DNA from: Lonsdalea populi
Lineage (GTDB): Bacteria > Pseudomonadota > Gammaproteobacteria > Enterobacterales > Enterobacteriaceae
NCBI RefSeq assembly: GCF_015999465.1
Contig: NZ_CP065534.1
Span: 2,294,001-2,358,000, forward strand
Direction of reading: 5' to 3'
Length of the DNA: 64,000 bases
Below the pieces are notes generated by a model. That model made no database searches and had not been told where the DNA came from. It worked only from the letters and a program-made list of their open reading frames with translations. The translations under genes and the position numbers were made by a program. Shown here piece after piece: positions 18,475-29,123 of the stretch; the stretch's first letter is position 1, and the number at the start of each line of letters is the position of its first letter.

Positions 18475-19755
18475 TTACGCCCGGGACCCGCCGGAGGACG
18501 CCACCATCGCCTTACGCAGGCGCCGTGAACTCCAGACAAAGGCGAGCAGCGTGACGACGACGGCATACAGCATGTTGTCGCCAATGACGCAGGCGACGCC
18601 AAGACAAAACAGGCTAGCCAGCAGCGCCATCACGCGTTGATGTCCATGAAGCAAGCGGCATGCCGACAGCGAGGCAGACAGATAGATCATCACAAACACA
18701 CCGTTGGCGCAGGCAATCAGGCTCTCCAGACCGATAGACCACCCGTACTTGAGCGAGACGGTGATGGCGACGGGCAGCACCGCAAGCAACGTCGCCGCTA
18801 CCGGCGCGTGGAAACGGTTACGGTATGCCAGACAACGGCTTATCGGTCCATGTCCCTCCATCGAAACAATCAGTCTCGTGAAGCTGATGATGTAGAGGTT
18901 GACCGCCGCAAGACAGGTCAAAAAACCCATCAGGCCGATCGCTACCGCGCCAGTCCGCCCAAAGGCCTGCCCAATCAGGCGGGGCAACGAGGAGATATTG
19001 TCGACTTCGTTGCCGAAGGCGGAAAACCGCAACACGGTGTAGCTCAACAAACAGTACAGACTGAGCGCGACCGCCAGCGAGATGACAATCGTGCGCGGAA
19101 AATCTCTTTCCGGAGAGGCGAACTCCGGCGCAAGATGAGCGACGGCCTCAATGCCCACAAAGCACCAAAAAATAATGCCCATCGCCTTCAAGAACGCTAA
19201 TAGGCTATCGCCGCCTGCCGAAATGACCTTAGGCGCGGCGCTCGGCGTTTCCGTAAACCCCACCACGATGACGCTGATCAGCACCAGCGCCGTCAGCACC
19301 GTAATCCCGAATTGCACATTGCCCGACAGCGTGACGTTGAAAGCATTGACGATCAAAATCAGCGACAGCATAAGCAGCGCGAAATAACCGCAATAGACCG
19401 GAGAAAGCCCGAGGCAGTACACCAGGTAATTAGCGCCGGTGATCACGACCACCGGCGGACCGATGGGGATGACGGACAGGTACAACCAGGAGATGCTTTG
19501 TCGCAGGCGATGCCCGTAAGCCAGCTCAACAAAATGCGCTGTACCGGCGCTATGAGGGAAACGACGCCCGAGCAGCGCAAAAGTAAAAACCACCGGCAGC
19601 ACCAGCAACGTCATACCCAGCCACGCCAGCCACGCCCACTGCCCTGCAAGTCCGGCCACCATGGCCGGAACAATGAACACGCCTGAACCTAACAGCGTAG
19701 AAACCAGAAAACCCACACCCTGATGTAAACTTAACTTACCGCACTGCTCAGACAC
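18475..19755 (-). CDS. YjeH-like APC-family amino acid exporter
   Basis: Membrane transporter of 426 residues with about twelve helices, close in plan to E. coli YjeH, an exporter of methionine and branched-chain amino acids. The first helix carries the substrate-binding motif STLLGSGVFIVPAM, and SAGTAHFVELAYG and LSVIPIGPPVV are also as in YjeH. The start is a GTG with AAGGAG ahead, inside the 3' end of the radical SAM gene; the two genes overlap by 25 bases and are surely co-transcribed. The pairing suggests that it moves the substrate or product of that enzyme. Which compound it carries is unknown. Confidence 0.85.
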   Translation of the reverse strand: MSEQCGKLSLHQGVGFLVSTLLGSGVFIVPAMVAGLAGQWAWLAWLGMTLLVLPVVFTFALLGRRFPHSAGTAHFVELAYGHRLRQSISWLYLSVIPIGPPVVVITGANYLVYCLGLSPVYCGYFALLMLSLILIVNAFNVTLSGNVQFGITVLTALVLISVIVVGFTETPSAAPKVISAGGDSLLAFLKAMGIIFWCFVGIEAVAHLAPEFASPERDFPRTIVISLAVALSLYCLLSYTVLRFSAFGNEVDNISSLPRLIGQAFGRTGAVAIGLMGFLTCLAAVNLYIISFTRLIVSMEGHGPISRCLAYRNRFHAPVAATLLAVLPVAITVSLKYGWSIGLESLIACANGVFVMIYLSASLSACRLLHGHQRVMALLASLFCLGVACVIGDNMLYAVVVTLLAFVWSSRRLRKAMVASSGGSRA

Positions 19756-20762
19756 GCCATCTCTCCTTTTAGCGATTCCCTGTCATCTAAATGACGGCAA
19801 TGACACAAGCCGTGAACACGCAGCCCTTTATCGTCGGGACGGTCCGCATTCCATATCTCGATGAGTGTGCGCTCGCGAATATTGCCGTAAGTGGGCTGGC
19901 TCATGTTAAAACAGTCGTAAACGTCCCCGATAGCATTCACGTTCAGATTCGTGCCGATGCGATGGCAATCCCCCGCCAGTTCGCCGACGATAATCCCGCG
20001 ATCGTTTTCACGCTTGATAATTTTGATAGGCCATTCAAAGCCCATGTCCCGATCATACTGCCGGATGCGGCTAACCTCTTCAACCAAACGCGTATAGGGC
20101 ACCAGAAAATCTTCATAGCAATGCTGTTTGGCGCTGCCTTCGTACAGCACGGTATCGACCAGCGGAAAAATAGTGTGGCTGCGGCAGTAGCGCCAAATAT
20201 CGTAAATCTCGTCGATATTCTCCGGCAAAACCGACGTTTCGATCGCCAGTCGGGTCTTTCCTTTTTCCAAGCGGTTAAAGCCGGCGTCCATGAGATTTTT
20301 TAGCCCACGTCGCATTTTAGACGCGGCATTATGAATGCCGCCGACAATTTCATTCTGGACATCATCTTTGAAACTATTAATTTTTCCGATGATGGAAACA
20401 TCGCGCGCATAAAGTTTTTGTGCGGTATCACCGGTAATCGCCGTCATATTAGAGAAAACGATACAGTGCAGACCTTTACCACCAATATAATCGATCACTT
20501 CCCAGAAGTTACGCGCCAGCAAAGGCTCTCCGGCACCTGCAATCAGCACGGTTTTAATGCCTAGCGCCAATCCATCGTCCACCATCTGCTTTATCTCTCC
20601 TGTGGACAGTTCGTTGTCGAACTTTTGCGTCTGGGTATAGCAGAAGGGACATTTAAAATTACAAACATTTTCCAACATAATGGTGAGAGTCAATAAATTA
20701 CGATCTCTTAGCGCGAAATAAACGTCCTGTTTGGTAAAGGCATTTCCATGAAGTAAATACAT
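19731..20762 (-). CDS. Radical SAM enzyme (SPASM-like C-terminus), unknown function
   Basis: Protein of 343 residues. The radical SAM cluster motif CNFKCPFC lies at residues 34-41 (Cys34, Cys38, Cys41), followed by the SAM-binding GAGEPLL segment. The C-terminal part holds a cysteine in AGDCHRIG, one in VYDCFN, the TYGNIRERTLIEIW segment typical of SPASM domains and a final CHCRHL, so extra iron-sulfur clusters are likely. The start at 20762 has AAGGAA ahead. It overlaps a YjeH-like exporter gene. No convincing precursor peptide is seen upstream. The reaction is unknown; a modified amino acid or small molecule exported by the partner is one idea. Confidence 0.85.
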   Translation of the reverse strand: MYLLHGNAFTKQDVYFALRDRNLLTLTIMLENVCNFKCPFCYTQTQKFDNELSTGEIKQMVDDGLALGIKTVLIAGAGEPLLARNFWEVIDYIGGKGLHCIVFSNMTAITGDTAQKLYARDVSIIGKINSFKDDVQNEIVGGIHNAASKMRRGLKNLMDAGFNRLEKGKTRLAIETSVLPENIDEIYDIWRYCRSHTIFPLVDTVLYEGSAKQHCYEDFLVPYTRLVEEVSRIRQYDRDMGFEWPIKIIKRENDRGIIVGELAGDCHRIGTNLNVNAIGDVYDCFNMSQPTYGNIRERTLIEIWNADRPDDKGLRVHGLCHCRHLDDRESLKGEMACLSSAVS

Positions 20763-21468
20763 TGCTTCTGTTTCCTTAATTTAAATATAATAAAATGCCT
20801 ATCCACATTATATCTGTAGTATTTATTTAAATTTGACCAGAATCAATCTAAAAAACTGTCGATTTTAATTATTACTGAGAATATAAAAATAAAATAAATA
20901 ATACTCAGAAAAACACGCCGATGAAAATAAAAATAATAAATAACCGCCATTGGGATTATTAAATCATCTTATTTATCTTATTAAGAAATAAGACGCTTAC
21001 CTACCGTAAACCCCCACCGTCAGCGTATAAAAATAAATGACTTAAAGCGTAATACGAATCAAATTAAAAACAATAACAACCTGAATTCACCGCGCCGATT
21101 AACGGCGTAGAGTACGCCGACGTTTTGATTTTATCGCCGCAGAGACATGCAATGGCTTTTCACCGTCAGCCTGGTGTGCGTAATTTTAATTTCCACACAC
21201 GATAATAATCCATCAAACCCGTATTCCATCGCGGCGCCCGACCGGCGACATGGGCTAAGAAAGAGTGCAATGACGCCGCCGCGAAGGGGACGATTCAACC
21301 TGGTTCACACGCTGTAAACGTGCCTTTTCCCCCGCAACATAGGCGATAACAGCAAGAGCGTGTATCATCCCGGCCGGATTATGCCGCTAACACGCTGGCG
21401 CTGGCACATTAATTGCTGCCTTTAGCTCAGAGCAATCATCAATTCCTGGACGAAAACGGGATCATGTT
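20763..21468. other. AT-rich divergent intergenic region
   Basis: About 700 bases between the radical SAM gene and the PuuP-like gene, very AT-rich for the first 300. It should contain both promoters. A 35-codon hydrophobic frame on the minus strand near 20950 has no ribosome site. No hairpin with a T run and no RNA gene is evident. Confidence 0.5.
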
Positions 21469-22794
21469 ATGGCGAAAGAGAAGGCAAAGAGCAAAGGAAC
21501 GCTGGGGTTATGGCAAGTGGTGATCATCGGGGTGGCGTACATGACGCCCATGACCGTTTTCGATACCTTCGGCATTGTATCCGGCCTCACCGAAGGCCGC
21601 GTCCCGCTCGCTTATTTGCTGGCGCTGGTAGCCGTTTTGCTCACGGCGCTCAGCTATGGCCGAATGGTGAAAGCCTTTCCGGAAGCAGGCTCAGCGTATA
21701 CCTACAGCCGCAAGACCTGCGGTAATGAGACCGGATTCCTGGTCGGCTGGGCCTCGCTGCTGGACTACATGCTGCTGCCGATGATCAACGCGCTGCTCGC
21801 AGGTATCTACCTGAGATCGCTGTTTCCTCAGCTACAGCCGTGGATGTGGATTGTCGCCTTCACGTTGCTGGTCACCTGGATTAACAGCCGCAATATCAAA
21901 TTATTGGCCAACCTGAACTTTCTCTTTGTCGGCGCGCCCGTCGTGCTGATGGGCGTGTTCATCTATCTGGTGATTCAGGGCGTCATCCATCAGAGCGGCC
22001 CCGATGCGGTCTGGACCCTGCGCCCCCTGCTCAACGGCGACACCAGCGTAATACCGCTCATTGGCGGCGCGGCGGTGCTGTGCTTCTCTTTTCTGGGATT
22101 CGATGCCGTAACGACCTTGTCCAATGAGACGCGCTCGCCGAAACGCATCATCCCCCGCGCCGTCTTCCTCACCGCTCTGATCGGCGGCGCCATCTTCTTC
22201 ACCGCCTCCTGGTTCATTCAGCTGTATTATCCGACCAATGCGCAGTTCAAAACCCCCTCGGAGGCGATGCCGGAAATCGTTCTGTATGTAGGCGGCGCGC
22301 TGTTTCAGTCGCTATTTCTGGTCGCGATCTTAATCAATACCTTCGCCTCCGCGCTGGCCTCTCACGCCAGCGCCGCACGCCTCCTGCATATCATGGGGCG
22401 CGACGGAATTTTCCCCGGCGCCTTTTTCAGCTACGTCCACCCGCGTCTCGGCAGCCCGCTGTACTGCGTGCTGTTTATAGGCGGACTGTCGATGAGCGCC
22501 ATGTTCTTCGGGCTGGATACCGCCGTGTCGCTGATCAGCTTCGGCGCGCTGGTGGCGTTCACCGCAGTCAACGCGTCGGTCATCGCCCTCCACGTCATTC
22601 GGGACAAACGGCTGTCCTCTGCCCGAGAGTGGCTCTTCAACCTGGTTCTTCCGCTGCTCGGCATCGGCACGATTGGCGTGATGTGGGCGCATCTGGACAA
22701 GGAATCGATGATCCTCGGCCTGGTCTGGTCGGCAATTGGCCTCGGCTGGATCATCTGGTTCCGGGTCACCAAACGCGAACTGGTATTCTCCTGA
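21469..22794 (+). CDS. PuuP/PlaP-like amine importer (APC family)
   Basis: Membrane permease of 441 residues with about twelve helices. The N-terminus GLWQVVIIGVAYMTPMTVFDTFGIVSG and the FPEAGSAYTYSRK segment match the putrescine importers PuuP and PlaP of E. coli. It would bring putrescine or a related amine into the cell by proton symport. The PatA, PatD and YdcSTUV genes in the same window make a putrescine role plausible. The start ATG at 21469 has only a weak ribosome site. It converges on the end of the achromobactin operon. An alternative is a general amino acid/polyamine permease. Confidence 0.85.
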   Translation: MAKEKAKSKGTLGLWQVVIIGVAYMTPMTVFDTFGIVSGLTEGRVPLAYLLALVAVLLTALSYGRMVKAFPEAGSAYTYSRKTCGNETGFLVGWASLLDYMLLPMINALLAGIYLRSLFPQLQPWMWIVAFTLLVTWINSRNIKLLANLNFLFVGAPVVLMGVFIYLVIQGVIHQSGPDAVWTLRPLLNGDTSVIPLIGGAAVLCFSFLGFDAVTTLSNETRSPKRIIPRAVFLTALIGGAIFFTASWFIQLYYPTNAQFKTPSEAMPEIVLYVGGALFQSLFLVAILINTFASALASHASAARLLHIMGRDGIFPGAFFSYVHPRLGSPLYCVLFIGGLSMSAMFFGLDTAVSLISFGALVAFTAVNASVIALHVIRDKRLSSAREWLFNLVLPLLGIGTIGVMWAHLDKESMILGLVWSAIGLGWIIWFRVTKRELVFS

Positions 22795-22800
22795 CGGCGG

Positions 22801-22820
22801 GCGCGGTTCCCGCACCGCGC
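22801..22820. other. Short hairpin between convergent genes
   Basis: Stem GCGCGGT (22801-22807) with ACCGCGC (22814-22820), six-base loop, between the PuuP-like and RraA-like stop codons. There is no T run on either strand, so terminator function is uncertain. Confidence 0.35.
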
Positions 22821-22839
22821 AGGCTCGTCCGATAGCTCT

Positions 22840-23454
22840 TTAGCCGCGACGCCGCATCAGGTCGTCACGGCGTTCGGCGTCGGCGCGCGACTTCTCCCTC
22901 GCCGGCAGAAGCCAATGCGCCGCACGCTCCGCGCTCAGAACGAACACGCCGTCATCATCTGCCAGAGCCATATCGCCGGGAAGAACCGACACCCCGCTGA
23001 CGACGATGGGATGGTTGACCTCGCCGCCGGTTCCCTGTGCCCGCGTGGTGATAGCGCTGATACCACGGCAGAACACCGGCCATCCCAACGCTCGCAACGC
23101 CCGCGCATCCGTCACCGCCCCTGACACGATCACGCCCGCCACGCCTTTGACCTGCGCCGCCAAAGTTCGCAATTCGCCCCAGCAGGCACGCTCGGCGTCC
23201 TCCATCGCGTCGATGACCAGCACATCGCCCGGCTGACTCAGCAACAGCGCCTCGCGCAGCGCGCCGCCGTCCGGCATCCGCAGGCGGGCGGTGACTACGT
23301 TGCCTGCCAGACTGACGCCGGGCGACAACGGACGAATGCCACGCAGGAAGCCTTCCTCCGTCAGGTGGCCCAGCGTGGAGGTCGAGATCTCCCGCCACTG
23401 GGCCACGACATCATCGCTCGCGTTCTGCCGACGCGGCAATACGTCATAGATCAT
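22840..23454 (-). CDS. RraA-like protein (aldolase/decarboxylase-type) at the end of the achromobactin operon
   Basis: Protein of 204 residues in the RraA/HMG aldolase family. Members are 4-hydroxy-4-methyl-2-oxoglutarate aldolases, oxaloacetate decarboxylases or RNase E regulators. The family core [19 protein letters not shown], then [18 protein letters not shown], is present, followed by a domain end with DDDGVFVL. The ATG at 23454 overlaps the TGA of cbrD (ATGA), so it belongs to the same transcript. I do not recall this gene from the published Dickeya cluster. Because achromobactin contains two 2-oxoglutarate units, an oxo-acid role is possible but only inferred. Confidence 0.85.
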   Translation of the reverse strand: MIYDVLPRRQNASDDVVAQWREISTSTLGHLTEEGFLRGIRPLSPGVSLAGNVVTARLRMPDGGALREALLLSQPGDVLVIDAMEDAERACWGELRTLAAQVKGVAGVIVSGAVTDARALRALGWPVFCRGISAITTRAQGTGGEVNHPIVVSGVSVLPGDMALADDDGVFVLSAERAAHWLLPAREKSRADAERRDDLMRRRG

Positions 23455-24260
23455 GCGATCTCCTTCTCGGCCGATGGACGTTCCCGGCCAAAGGGAATAC
23501 ACAGCGGAGTCTGGAAAAAGGGATCGGGGATAATACGGCAGTCCAGATTGAACACCGTTTTCACCATCGCCTCCGTCAGAATGTCGGCGGGTCGTCCCTG
23601 TGCAAACGCCGTTCGGTTATGCACCGCCACCATGTGATCGGCATAGCGGCAGGCCAGATTCAGGTCATGCAACACCATCACGATGGTTTTACCGGCCTGA
23701 CGGTTCAGGTCTCGCAGCAGATCCAATACTTCAATCTGATGCGCCAGATCGAGGTATGTCGTCGGTTCATCCAGCAACAGCACTTCCGTATCCTGCGCCA
23801 GCGTCATCGCAATCCACACCCGTTGCCGCTGGCCGCCGGATAGCGCGTCGACCGGCCGCTCGGCCAGCGCCGTGGTACCGGTCTGCCGCAATGCCTGAGA
23901 GACGCGGGCGTCATCCTCTTGCGACCACTGCTGGAACCAGTTCTGATACGGATAACGCCCCAGACTCACCAGTTGCCGGACCGTGATCCCCTCCGGCGCA
24001 TCCGGCCGCTGCGGCAAGATCGCCAGTTGCCGAGCCACCGCGACCGTGGACTGGCGATGGATGTCCTCGCCGTTGAGCAGCACCGCGCCCGATTGCGGTG
24101 CCAGCAGCCGGGCAAACGACTTCAAGAGCGTACTTTTCCCGCAGCCGTTGCTGCCGATAAGCACCGATATTTTGCCGCGCGGCAGCCGGATGTTCAGCTG
24201 GTCGATGATGACCTGATGCGGATAGCCGAGCGTCAGGTCACGGCTGGCGATAGCAGTCAT
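23451..24260 (-). CDS. cbrD: Ferric-achromobactin ABC transporter ATPase CbrD
   Basis: ATPase of 269 residues in the FecE/FepC class. The Walker [10 protein letters not shown], the signature [16 protein letters not shown] and the Walker [14 protein letters not shown] are intact. It powers uptake of ferric achromobactin across the inner membrane through CbrB and CbrC. It begins about 10 bases after the cbrC stop and its own stop overlaps the RraA-like start. In Dickeya dadantii the same four genes cbrABCD follow acsA, as here. Regulation by iron comes through the shared operon promoter with its Fur box. Confidence 0.94.
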   Translation of the reverse strand: MTAIASRDLTLGYPHQVIIDQLNIRLPRGKISVLIGSNGCGKSTLLKSFARLLAPQSGAVLLNGEDIHRQSTVAVARQLAILPQRPDAPEGITVRQLVSLGRYPYQNWFQQWSQEDDARVSQALRQTGTTALAERPVDALSGGQRQRVWIAMTLAQDTEVLLLDEPTTYLDLAHQIEVLDLLRDLNRQAGKTIVMVLHDLNLACRYADHMVAVHNRTAFAQGRPADILTEAMVKTVFNLDCRIIPDPFFQTPLCIPFGRERPSAEKEIA

Positions 24261-24271
24261 TCTTCATTACC

Positions 24272-25303
24272 TCAATGACGTTGTTTCAACAACAGATACA
24301 GGAAAAACGGCGTGCCCAACGCCGAGACAAAAATGCCCGCCGGTAAGTCCAGCGGCAGGAACAGCGTCCGTCCGCACAGGTCGGCCAGCAGCACCAGACC
24401 CGCGCCGCACATCGCCGTCATGGCGGCCTGCCCGCCGAATGCGGGACCGACCAGCCGTTTAGCGATGTGGGGCGCGATAAGGCCGACAAAGGCCATCGCC
24501 CCGCCCCAGGCTATCGCCGCACCGGCCAGCGCCACGCCGACCGCCAGCAGACACAGCCGGATCCGCTGCACGCGAACGCCAATGCCCTGCGCCAACTCGT
24601 CGTCAAGCTGCTGCGCCGTCACATGGCGCGCAATGCCTATCCACAGCGGAACGATCGCCAGCAGCCAACCGGCGAGCGTCCGGGTTTCTGCCCAACTGGC
24701 GGCGTAGACGCTGCCGGTCAGCCAGACATAGGCGGATAGCGTAGTCGTCAACGGGCTGAAAACGAGCAGGAAGGTGGTGACCGCCGTCAGCAGCGCCGAG
24801 ATCCCCACGCCGGTCAGCACCAGTCGCTGCGGCGAGACGCCCGCCCGCCAGGCCAGCAGGTACACCGCCAACGCCGCGACGGCCGCGCCCAATATAGCGG
24901 CGAGCGGCAAATAGCCCGCCCCCAGCGCCACCGTCGGAAAAGAGAGATAGCAGACCGTCGCGGCGCTGGCCCCGCTGGTGATGCCCAGAATATCGGGCGA
25001 GGCCAGCGGGTTGCGGATCATCGCCTGCAATAACAGGCCGGAAAGCGCCAACGCGCCGCCTACCAGCATCGCCAGCAGGCTTCGCGGCAGTCTCAGCTCC
25101 GTCACGATAAAGGCGATGCCGTCCTGTCGTCCGTCGGCCAACGACTGCAGCGCCGCCGAAGGCGCCAGCGGGATCTTGCCCAGACACAGCGACAGCAGCA
25201 GCAGTCCCAGCAGCACCGTGCTGGCGATCAGCAGACGAATCACCGTTGAGATATTGATCCGCCGGGAAATGCCGCAGCCACGCAGCTGCACGATCTTATC
25301 CAT
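24272..25303 (-). CDS. cbrC: Ferric-achromobactin permease CbrC
   Basis: Inner-membrane permease of about 343 residues, FecCD family, with about ten helices. Characteristic segments are [20 protein letters not shown], the [16 protein letters not shown] loop and the [14 protein letters not shown] motif that contacts the ATPase. The ATG at 25303 is preferred, because it overlaps the end of cbrB by eight bases; an upstream start at 25348 would add 15 residues from the cbrB frame. It pairs with CbrB in the siderophore importer. Confidence 0.93.
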   Translation of the reverse strand: MDKIVQLRGCGISRRINISTVIRLLIASTVLLGLLLLSLCLGKIPLAPSAALQSLADGRQDGIAFIVTELRLPRSLLAMLVGGALALSGLLLQAMIRNPLASPDILGITSGASAATVCYLSFPTVALGAGYLPLAAILGAAVAALAVYLLAWRAGVSPQRLVLTGVGISALLTAVTTFLLVFSPLTTTLSAYVWLTGSVYAASWAETRTLAGWLLAIVPLWIGIARHVTAQQLDDELAQGIGVRVQRIRLCLLAVGVALAGAAIAWGGAMAFVGLIAPHIAKRLVGPAFGGQAAMTAMCGAGLVLLADLCGRTLFLPLDLPAGIFVSALGTPFFLYLLLKQRH

Positions 25304-26309
25304 GCCGACCTCCCTGACGCAGCAGATAAAGGAAACAGGGCGCGCCAAGCAGCGCGGTCATGACGCCGACCGGCACCTCCTGCGGCAGGATGACGACACG
25401 GGCCAGAATATCCGCCAGCAGCAGCAGCGCGGCCCCCAGCAGCGCACACCCCGGCAGCCGCCAGCGCTGGTCAACCGGAAACAGGCGCTTGGCAATATGC
25501 GGGACGACCAAACCAATAAAGCCAATATTGCCGGCCATCGCCACCGCGCTGCCCGCCAGCACCACCACCAGTACGCACATCATCAGCCGTATCCGACCGG
25601 TACGCTGTCCCAATCCACGGGCGATCGCCTCGCCCGCGCCCAGAATATTCACCTGCCCCGCCAGCAGCAGCGAGGCCGCCAGCGCGGCAAGACATCCCAC
25701 CAGAAGCGGACGCACCATCGTCAGATCGCGACCCGCCACCGATCCGGCCAGCCAAAACAGGACGGTATCCAGCCCCTCCTGGCTGACCACCAGAATCGCC
25801 TGACTAAATGCAGCGAACATGGCCGAGATCGCCGCCCCCGCCAGCACCATGCGCAGCGGGTTGAGGCGTCCCTGCCCTAGCGTACCGGTCAACCACACCA
25901 GCCCTCCCGCCAACGCCGCTCCCGCGAAAGCCGACCACTGCCCGAACTGCGGCGACGCCGCCGGCAGCAGCGCCGCGCAGACAATCAGAAAAAACATCGC
26001 CCCGGCATTCACGCCGAACAATCCCGGCGACGCCAGCGGATTTCGGGTCAAGGCCTGCATCAGCGCCCCTGCGACGGCCAGACTGCCGCCGACGACGATG
26101 GCGATCAACGTCCGCGTCAGCCGTGTCGAGGTCACGATGCTGTGACTCACGTTCATGACGTCCGGGTCCAGAAACGCCGCCGCCACCTGTGCCGGCGGGA
26201 CATACACCGGCCCCACCGTCAGGCTGAACAGTGCCAGCAGGAAGACGAGCAGAACGCAGCTCGCCAGTGCGATAACACGATAACGCTCCCGTGCGTTGCC
26301 CCGCCTCAT
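25296..26309 (-). CDS. cbrB: Ferric-achromobactin permease CbrB
   Basis: Inner-membrane permease of about 337 residues, FecCD family. The pattern [20 protein letters not shown], the [16 protein letters not shown] loop and [14 protein letters not shown] match its partner CbrC. The start ATG at 26309 overlaps the cbrA stop (ATGA); a longer frame from 26444 would lie inside cbrA. With CbrC it forms the channel that receives ferric achromobactin from CbrA. Confidence 0.93.
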   Translation of the reverse strand: MRRGNARERYRVIALASCVLLVFLLALFSLTVGPVYVPPAQVAAAFLDPDVMNVSHSIVTSTRLTRTLIAIVVGGSLAVAGALMQALTRNPLASPGLFGVNAGAMFFLIVCAALLPAASPQFGQWSAFAGAALAGGLVWLTGTLGQGRLNPLRMVLAGAAISAMFAAFSQAILVVSQEGLDTVLFWLAGSVAGRDLTMVRPLLVGCLAALAASLLLAGQVNILGAGEAIARGLGQRTGRIRLMMCVLVVVLAGSAVAMAGNIGFIGLVVPHIAKRLFPVDQRWRLPGCALLGAALLLLADILARVVILPQEVPVGVMTALLGAPCFLYLLRQGGRHG

Positions 26310-27217
26310 GATGCGCCGCCCAGCGTGACCCGCTTGACGTCTTCCAATATGCGCTGCGCCCCGAGAATACCGCCGGACAGGCTCCAGGTGACGCCATCCA
26401 CCCGCCACACCTGCCCGCGCTTGGGCGCGCGCATCTGCCGCCATAACGGATGGGCAATGACGCGTTCGTAATGACGCAGGGCGGAAGCGCGTTCCGTGCG
26501 CAGAAACACGAAGAAAATATCGGCATCAACGACCGGAAGACTTTCGAGATTGGTGAGTTTGAGGGAGACGCCGGGCTGCGCGCGACTGGCCTCGCTCCAG
26601 CCAAAGCCCAGCTCGGTGAGCACCGAACCCGGGAAGCTGGCGGGCAAATAGCTGCGAACGTGATCCTCGCGAATATCCAGCACCGCGACCGTCGGCGGCC
26701 ACTGACCGCCGATCCGTTGTTGCAGCTCTCCTTGCAACTGCGCCACCCGTCTTTGCCAGTCCGCCAGCAACGCCTGCGCGGCCGCCTGCCGCTGCAGCGC
26801 CTGTCCCATAGCCTGCACCGTTTGCTTGAATTGATAGATTTCATCCAGCATCACCACCGGCGCAATCCGCGACAGCAGCGCGGCCAGCCGCTGATGACGA
26901 AACCGGGACGCCACAATCGCCTGCGGGCGCAGCATCACGATGTCTTCCAGACTGGGCTGCGTCTCCAGCCCGACAATCGGCACGCCCGACAACGCCGAGC
27001 GCAAATAGCGGTAGGTCGGCTTCTCACTCCAGGATTCCACCACGCCGACGGGCGTAATGCCCAGCGCCACGGCGGTATCCGTCGCCCCCTGAAACAAGGT
27101 CACGACCCGAGGTTCCGCCGTTTCGGCCAACGCAAAGCGCGGCCAGTTCAGCCCCAGCGGCAGCAGGCCCAACGACAGCCGCAGTACGCTGCGGCGCGAA
27201 AAGTGTCGACGATGCAC
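26306..27217 (-). CDS. cbrA: Ferric-achromobactin periplasmic binding protein CbrA
   Basis: Substrate-binding protein of 303 residues, FecB/FhuD class. The N-terminus [20 protein letters not shown] is a signal with a twin-arginine-like SRRSVLR motif, cleaved probably after ALA near residue 31. The body shows [18 protein letters not shown] and [11 protein letters not shown], typical of this class. It begins with a GTG at 27217, right after the TAA of acsA. It hands ferric achromobactin from the periplasm to CbrB/CbrC. Confidence 0.92.
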   Translation of the reverse strand: MHRRHFSRRSVLRLSLGLLPLGLNWPRFALAETAEPRVVTLFQGATDTAVALGITPVGVVESWSEKPTYRYLRSALSGVPIVGLETQPSLEDIVMLRPQAIVASRFRHQRLAALLSRIAPVVMLDEIYQFKQTVQAMGQALQRQAAAQALLADWQRRVAQLQGELQQRIGGQWPPTVAVLDIREDHVRSYLPASFPGSVLTELGFGWSEASRAQPGVSLKLTNLESLPVVDADIFFVFLRTERASALRHYERVIAHPLWRQMRAPKRGQVWRVDGVTWSLSGGILGAQRILEDVKRVTLGGAS

Positions 27218-27218
27218 G

Positions 27219-29120
27219 TTAGCGGAAACCTCGTTCTAGCTGGATAAACGGGTTCACCACTTCGCCTTTGCCGAACGGCATGCTGCCCGGTCCGCCCGCG
27301 CGGGCGATAGTCGGAGTAATCAGCAGCTTCTGCGGCCAGGTTTCGCGCTCGAACAGTTCCCGTTGCAACATCGCCCGCATATCGGTTTCCACAATCACCT
27401 CGGCAATAGCCTGCTCGATCTCAGCCCGCAGGGTGCGCCATAGCGTGGCGGGCGCAATGGCGTAGACGGCAGCCAGCGTGTCGATGATCGCGCGCAGATT
27501 GACCTGAATTCCCAGCGTTTGCAGCCAGAACAACAGATCCGGTAGCCGCTCATGATAGAGCGTGTTCGCAGTGTTGCCGGGCTTGAGGCGATAGACCGGG
27601 TCCTGCATACCATGCTGATTCAGCGTCGGGACATGAATACGCAGCGAATCATGGTCGCGCAGCAGCAGGCCGTGCGCCCGCCCCGCTTTCCAGACCAGCA
27701 CCGCATTTTGGCCGTGAATTTCCCCCAGCATCCCCAAGCGGAACAGGCGGAAATTCAGCGTGAAGAAACAGCGGCACAGCTCGGCGAACAGCGTTAACAC
27801 GCTCTCTTCGCCGGCGGGCAGCGCACGGTAGGCCAGCCAGTCGTCAAAGAAGTGCCGACGGCTGTCCGGCAACAGCGTGCCCAGCGCCGCCATCGGCAAG
27901 AGCCGACACTCCGGGTCCTGCAACAACTGCGGCGGATAGCGACGCACCATCGCAGACAGGTGACGCGGCGCCTCATCGAACAGCGTCGCCTGAGGCGGCA
28001 TAAACGCCCACCAGCGCCGTTCGTCGCAGAGGAATAACCGCGCTTTCAACTCGTCGTCACGCGCCAGCGCCTCATGCAACAGCGCCTCGCTCAAATTGCC
28101 GTTAATCATTTTGACGGCGGGCAAATAGCGCGACGCGCCCAGTGAATAGACGGCCATCGGCAACTTGAGATAATCCGCGCTGACGAAACCGGGGGTCATG
28201 GAGCGCAGCGAAGACGTCGGCAACGCCCCGTCAGACCGAAACGCCAGCCGACGGCAGCGCCCGTCGCGCAGCGCATCGCCCAAGAGCTGATCCAGGACAT
28301 GCGCGTCTTGCCACGGATGCACCGGCAGCGCCACATGACTTTCGTCCAGTCCGCGATCGGTCAACTCCTGAGTCAAGCGGATACGATCGTCCGCCGTTAA
28401 CAGAGAGTCCGCCGGGGTTTGTCGGGCGAGGTCTTCGATACCCTCGCCGCACAACAGGCAATCACGGGCGACGGCCACCCATCCCAACGTCACGGGTCGG
28501 GCGAACTCCGCCACGTAGTGTTGATATTCCTGTGAATTCAGTCCCTGTTTTGCCTTGGCGGTCGGGTGGTAGGGCCGGTCGCGCAGCGAGGCCCACTGCT
28601 CCATGATATGAAAGAAGTCCGCGTTGCTACGCGCCAGCAATCCCTCGGGGTTGATGCGGTGAGACTGTGACAACGCCGTTTGCCGCACGCTGGTGCCCAA
28701 CGCGTCGAGAAACAGCTGCTGTCCTTGTGCGTTCAGCTCCGAGTCGCCCTGTGCGGAGAACACCCAGCGCATGAAATCTTCCGGTGACAGCGCCTGCCAC
28801 TCCGCCGTATCAGGATCGCCGACATAGACCGCCGACAGCGGCGCTTTTTCCCACGCCTGCGTGATGCCCGGCCTCAGCGCCACCAGCAGTGCCATCGCCT
28901 CCTGCAACTGGCCGCGCCACAGCCACAGGCGCGCAGGTGGCGACGCAGACAGACAGGCGCTCAGAGGGCTGGGATAACCGTACTGCCGCCGCCATGCGGT
29001 TTCCGACAACAGCGTGAGCGCTTCCGCTCCAAAAAACTGTTCCGCCAACAGGCAGTCGACCAGATCCTGCATGACGATCTGTTCCGCCCGCAGACGATGA
29101 AAGGACAGTGACGTTTCCAT
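27219..29120 (-). CDS. acsA: Achromobactin synthetase AcsA (NIS synthetase)
   Basis: NRPS-independent siderophore synthetase of 633 residues, IucA/IucC family. The ATP-site motif RPYHPTAKAKQGL lies near residue 180 and the C-terminal FhuF-like part holds EIHGQNAVLVW and LLLRDHDS. It joins a carboxylate to an amine or alcohol through an acyl-adenylate in the cytoplasm. In Dickeya and Pseudomonas syringae, AcsD, AcsA and AcsC together assemble citrate, ethanolamine, diaminobutyrate and two 2-oxoglutarate units. Named AcsA from its position after acsB and before cbrA. It starts three bases after the acsB stop. Confidence 0.93.
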   Translation of the reverse strand: METSLSFHRLRAEQIVMQDLVDCLLAEQFFGAEALTLLSETAWRRQYGYPSPLSACLSASPPARLWLWRGQLQEAMALLVALRPGITQAWEKAPLSAVYVGDPDTAEWQALSPEDFMRWVFSAQGDSELNAQGQQLFLDALGTSVRQTALSQSHRINPEGLLARSNADFFHIMEQWASLRDRPYHPTAKAKQGLNSQEYQHYVAEFARPVTLGWVAVARDCLLCGEGIEDLARQTPADSLLTADDRIRLTQELTDRGLDESHVALPVHPWQDAHVLDQLLGDALRDGRCRRLAFRSDGALPTSSLRSMTPGFVSADYLKLPMAVYSLGASRYLPAVKMINGNLSEALLHEALARDDELKARLFLCDERRWWAFMPPQATLFDEAPRHLSAMVRRYPPQLLQDPECRLLPMAALGTLLPDSRRHFFDDWLAYRALPAGEESVLTLFAELCRCFFTLNFRLFRLGMLGEIHGQNAVLVWKAGRAHGLLLRDHDSLRIHVPTLNQHGMQDPVYRLKPGNTANTLYHERLPDLLFWLQTLGIQVNLRAIIDTLAAVYAIAPATLWRTLRAEIEQAIAEVIVETDMRAMLQRELFERETWPQKLLITPTIARAGGPGSMPFGKGEVVNPFIQLERGFR

Positions 29121-29123
29121 ACC

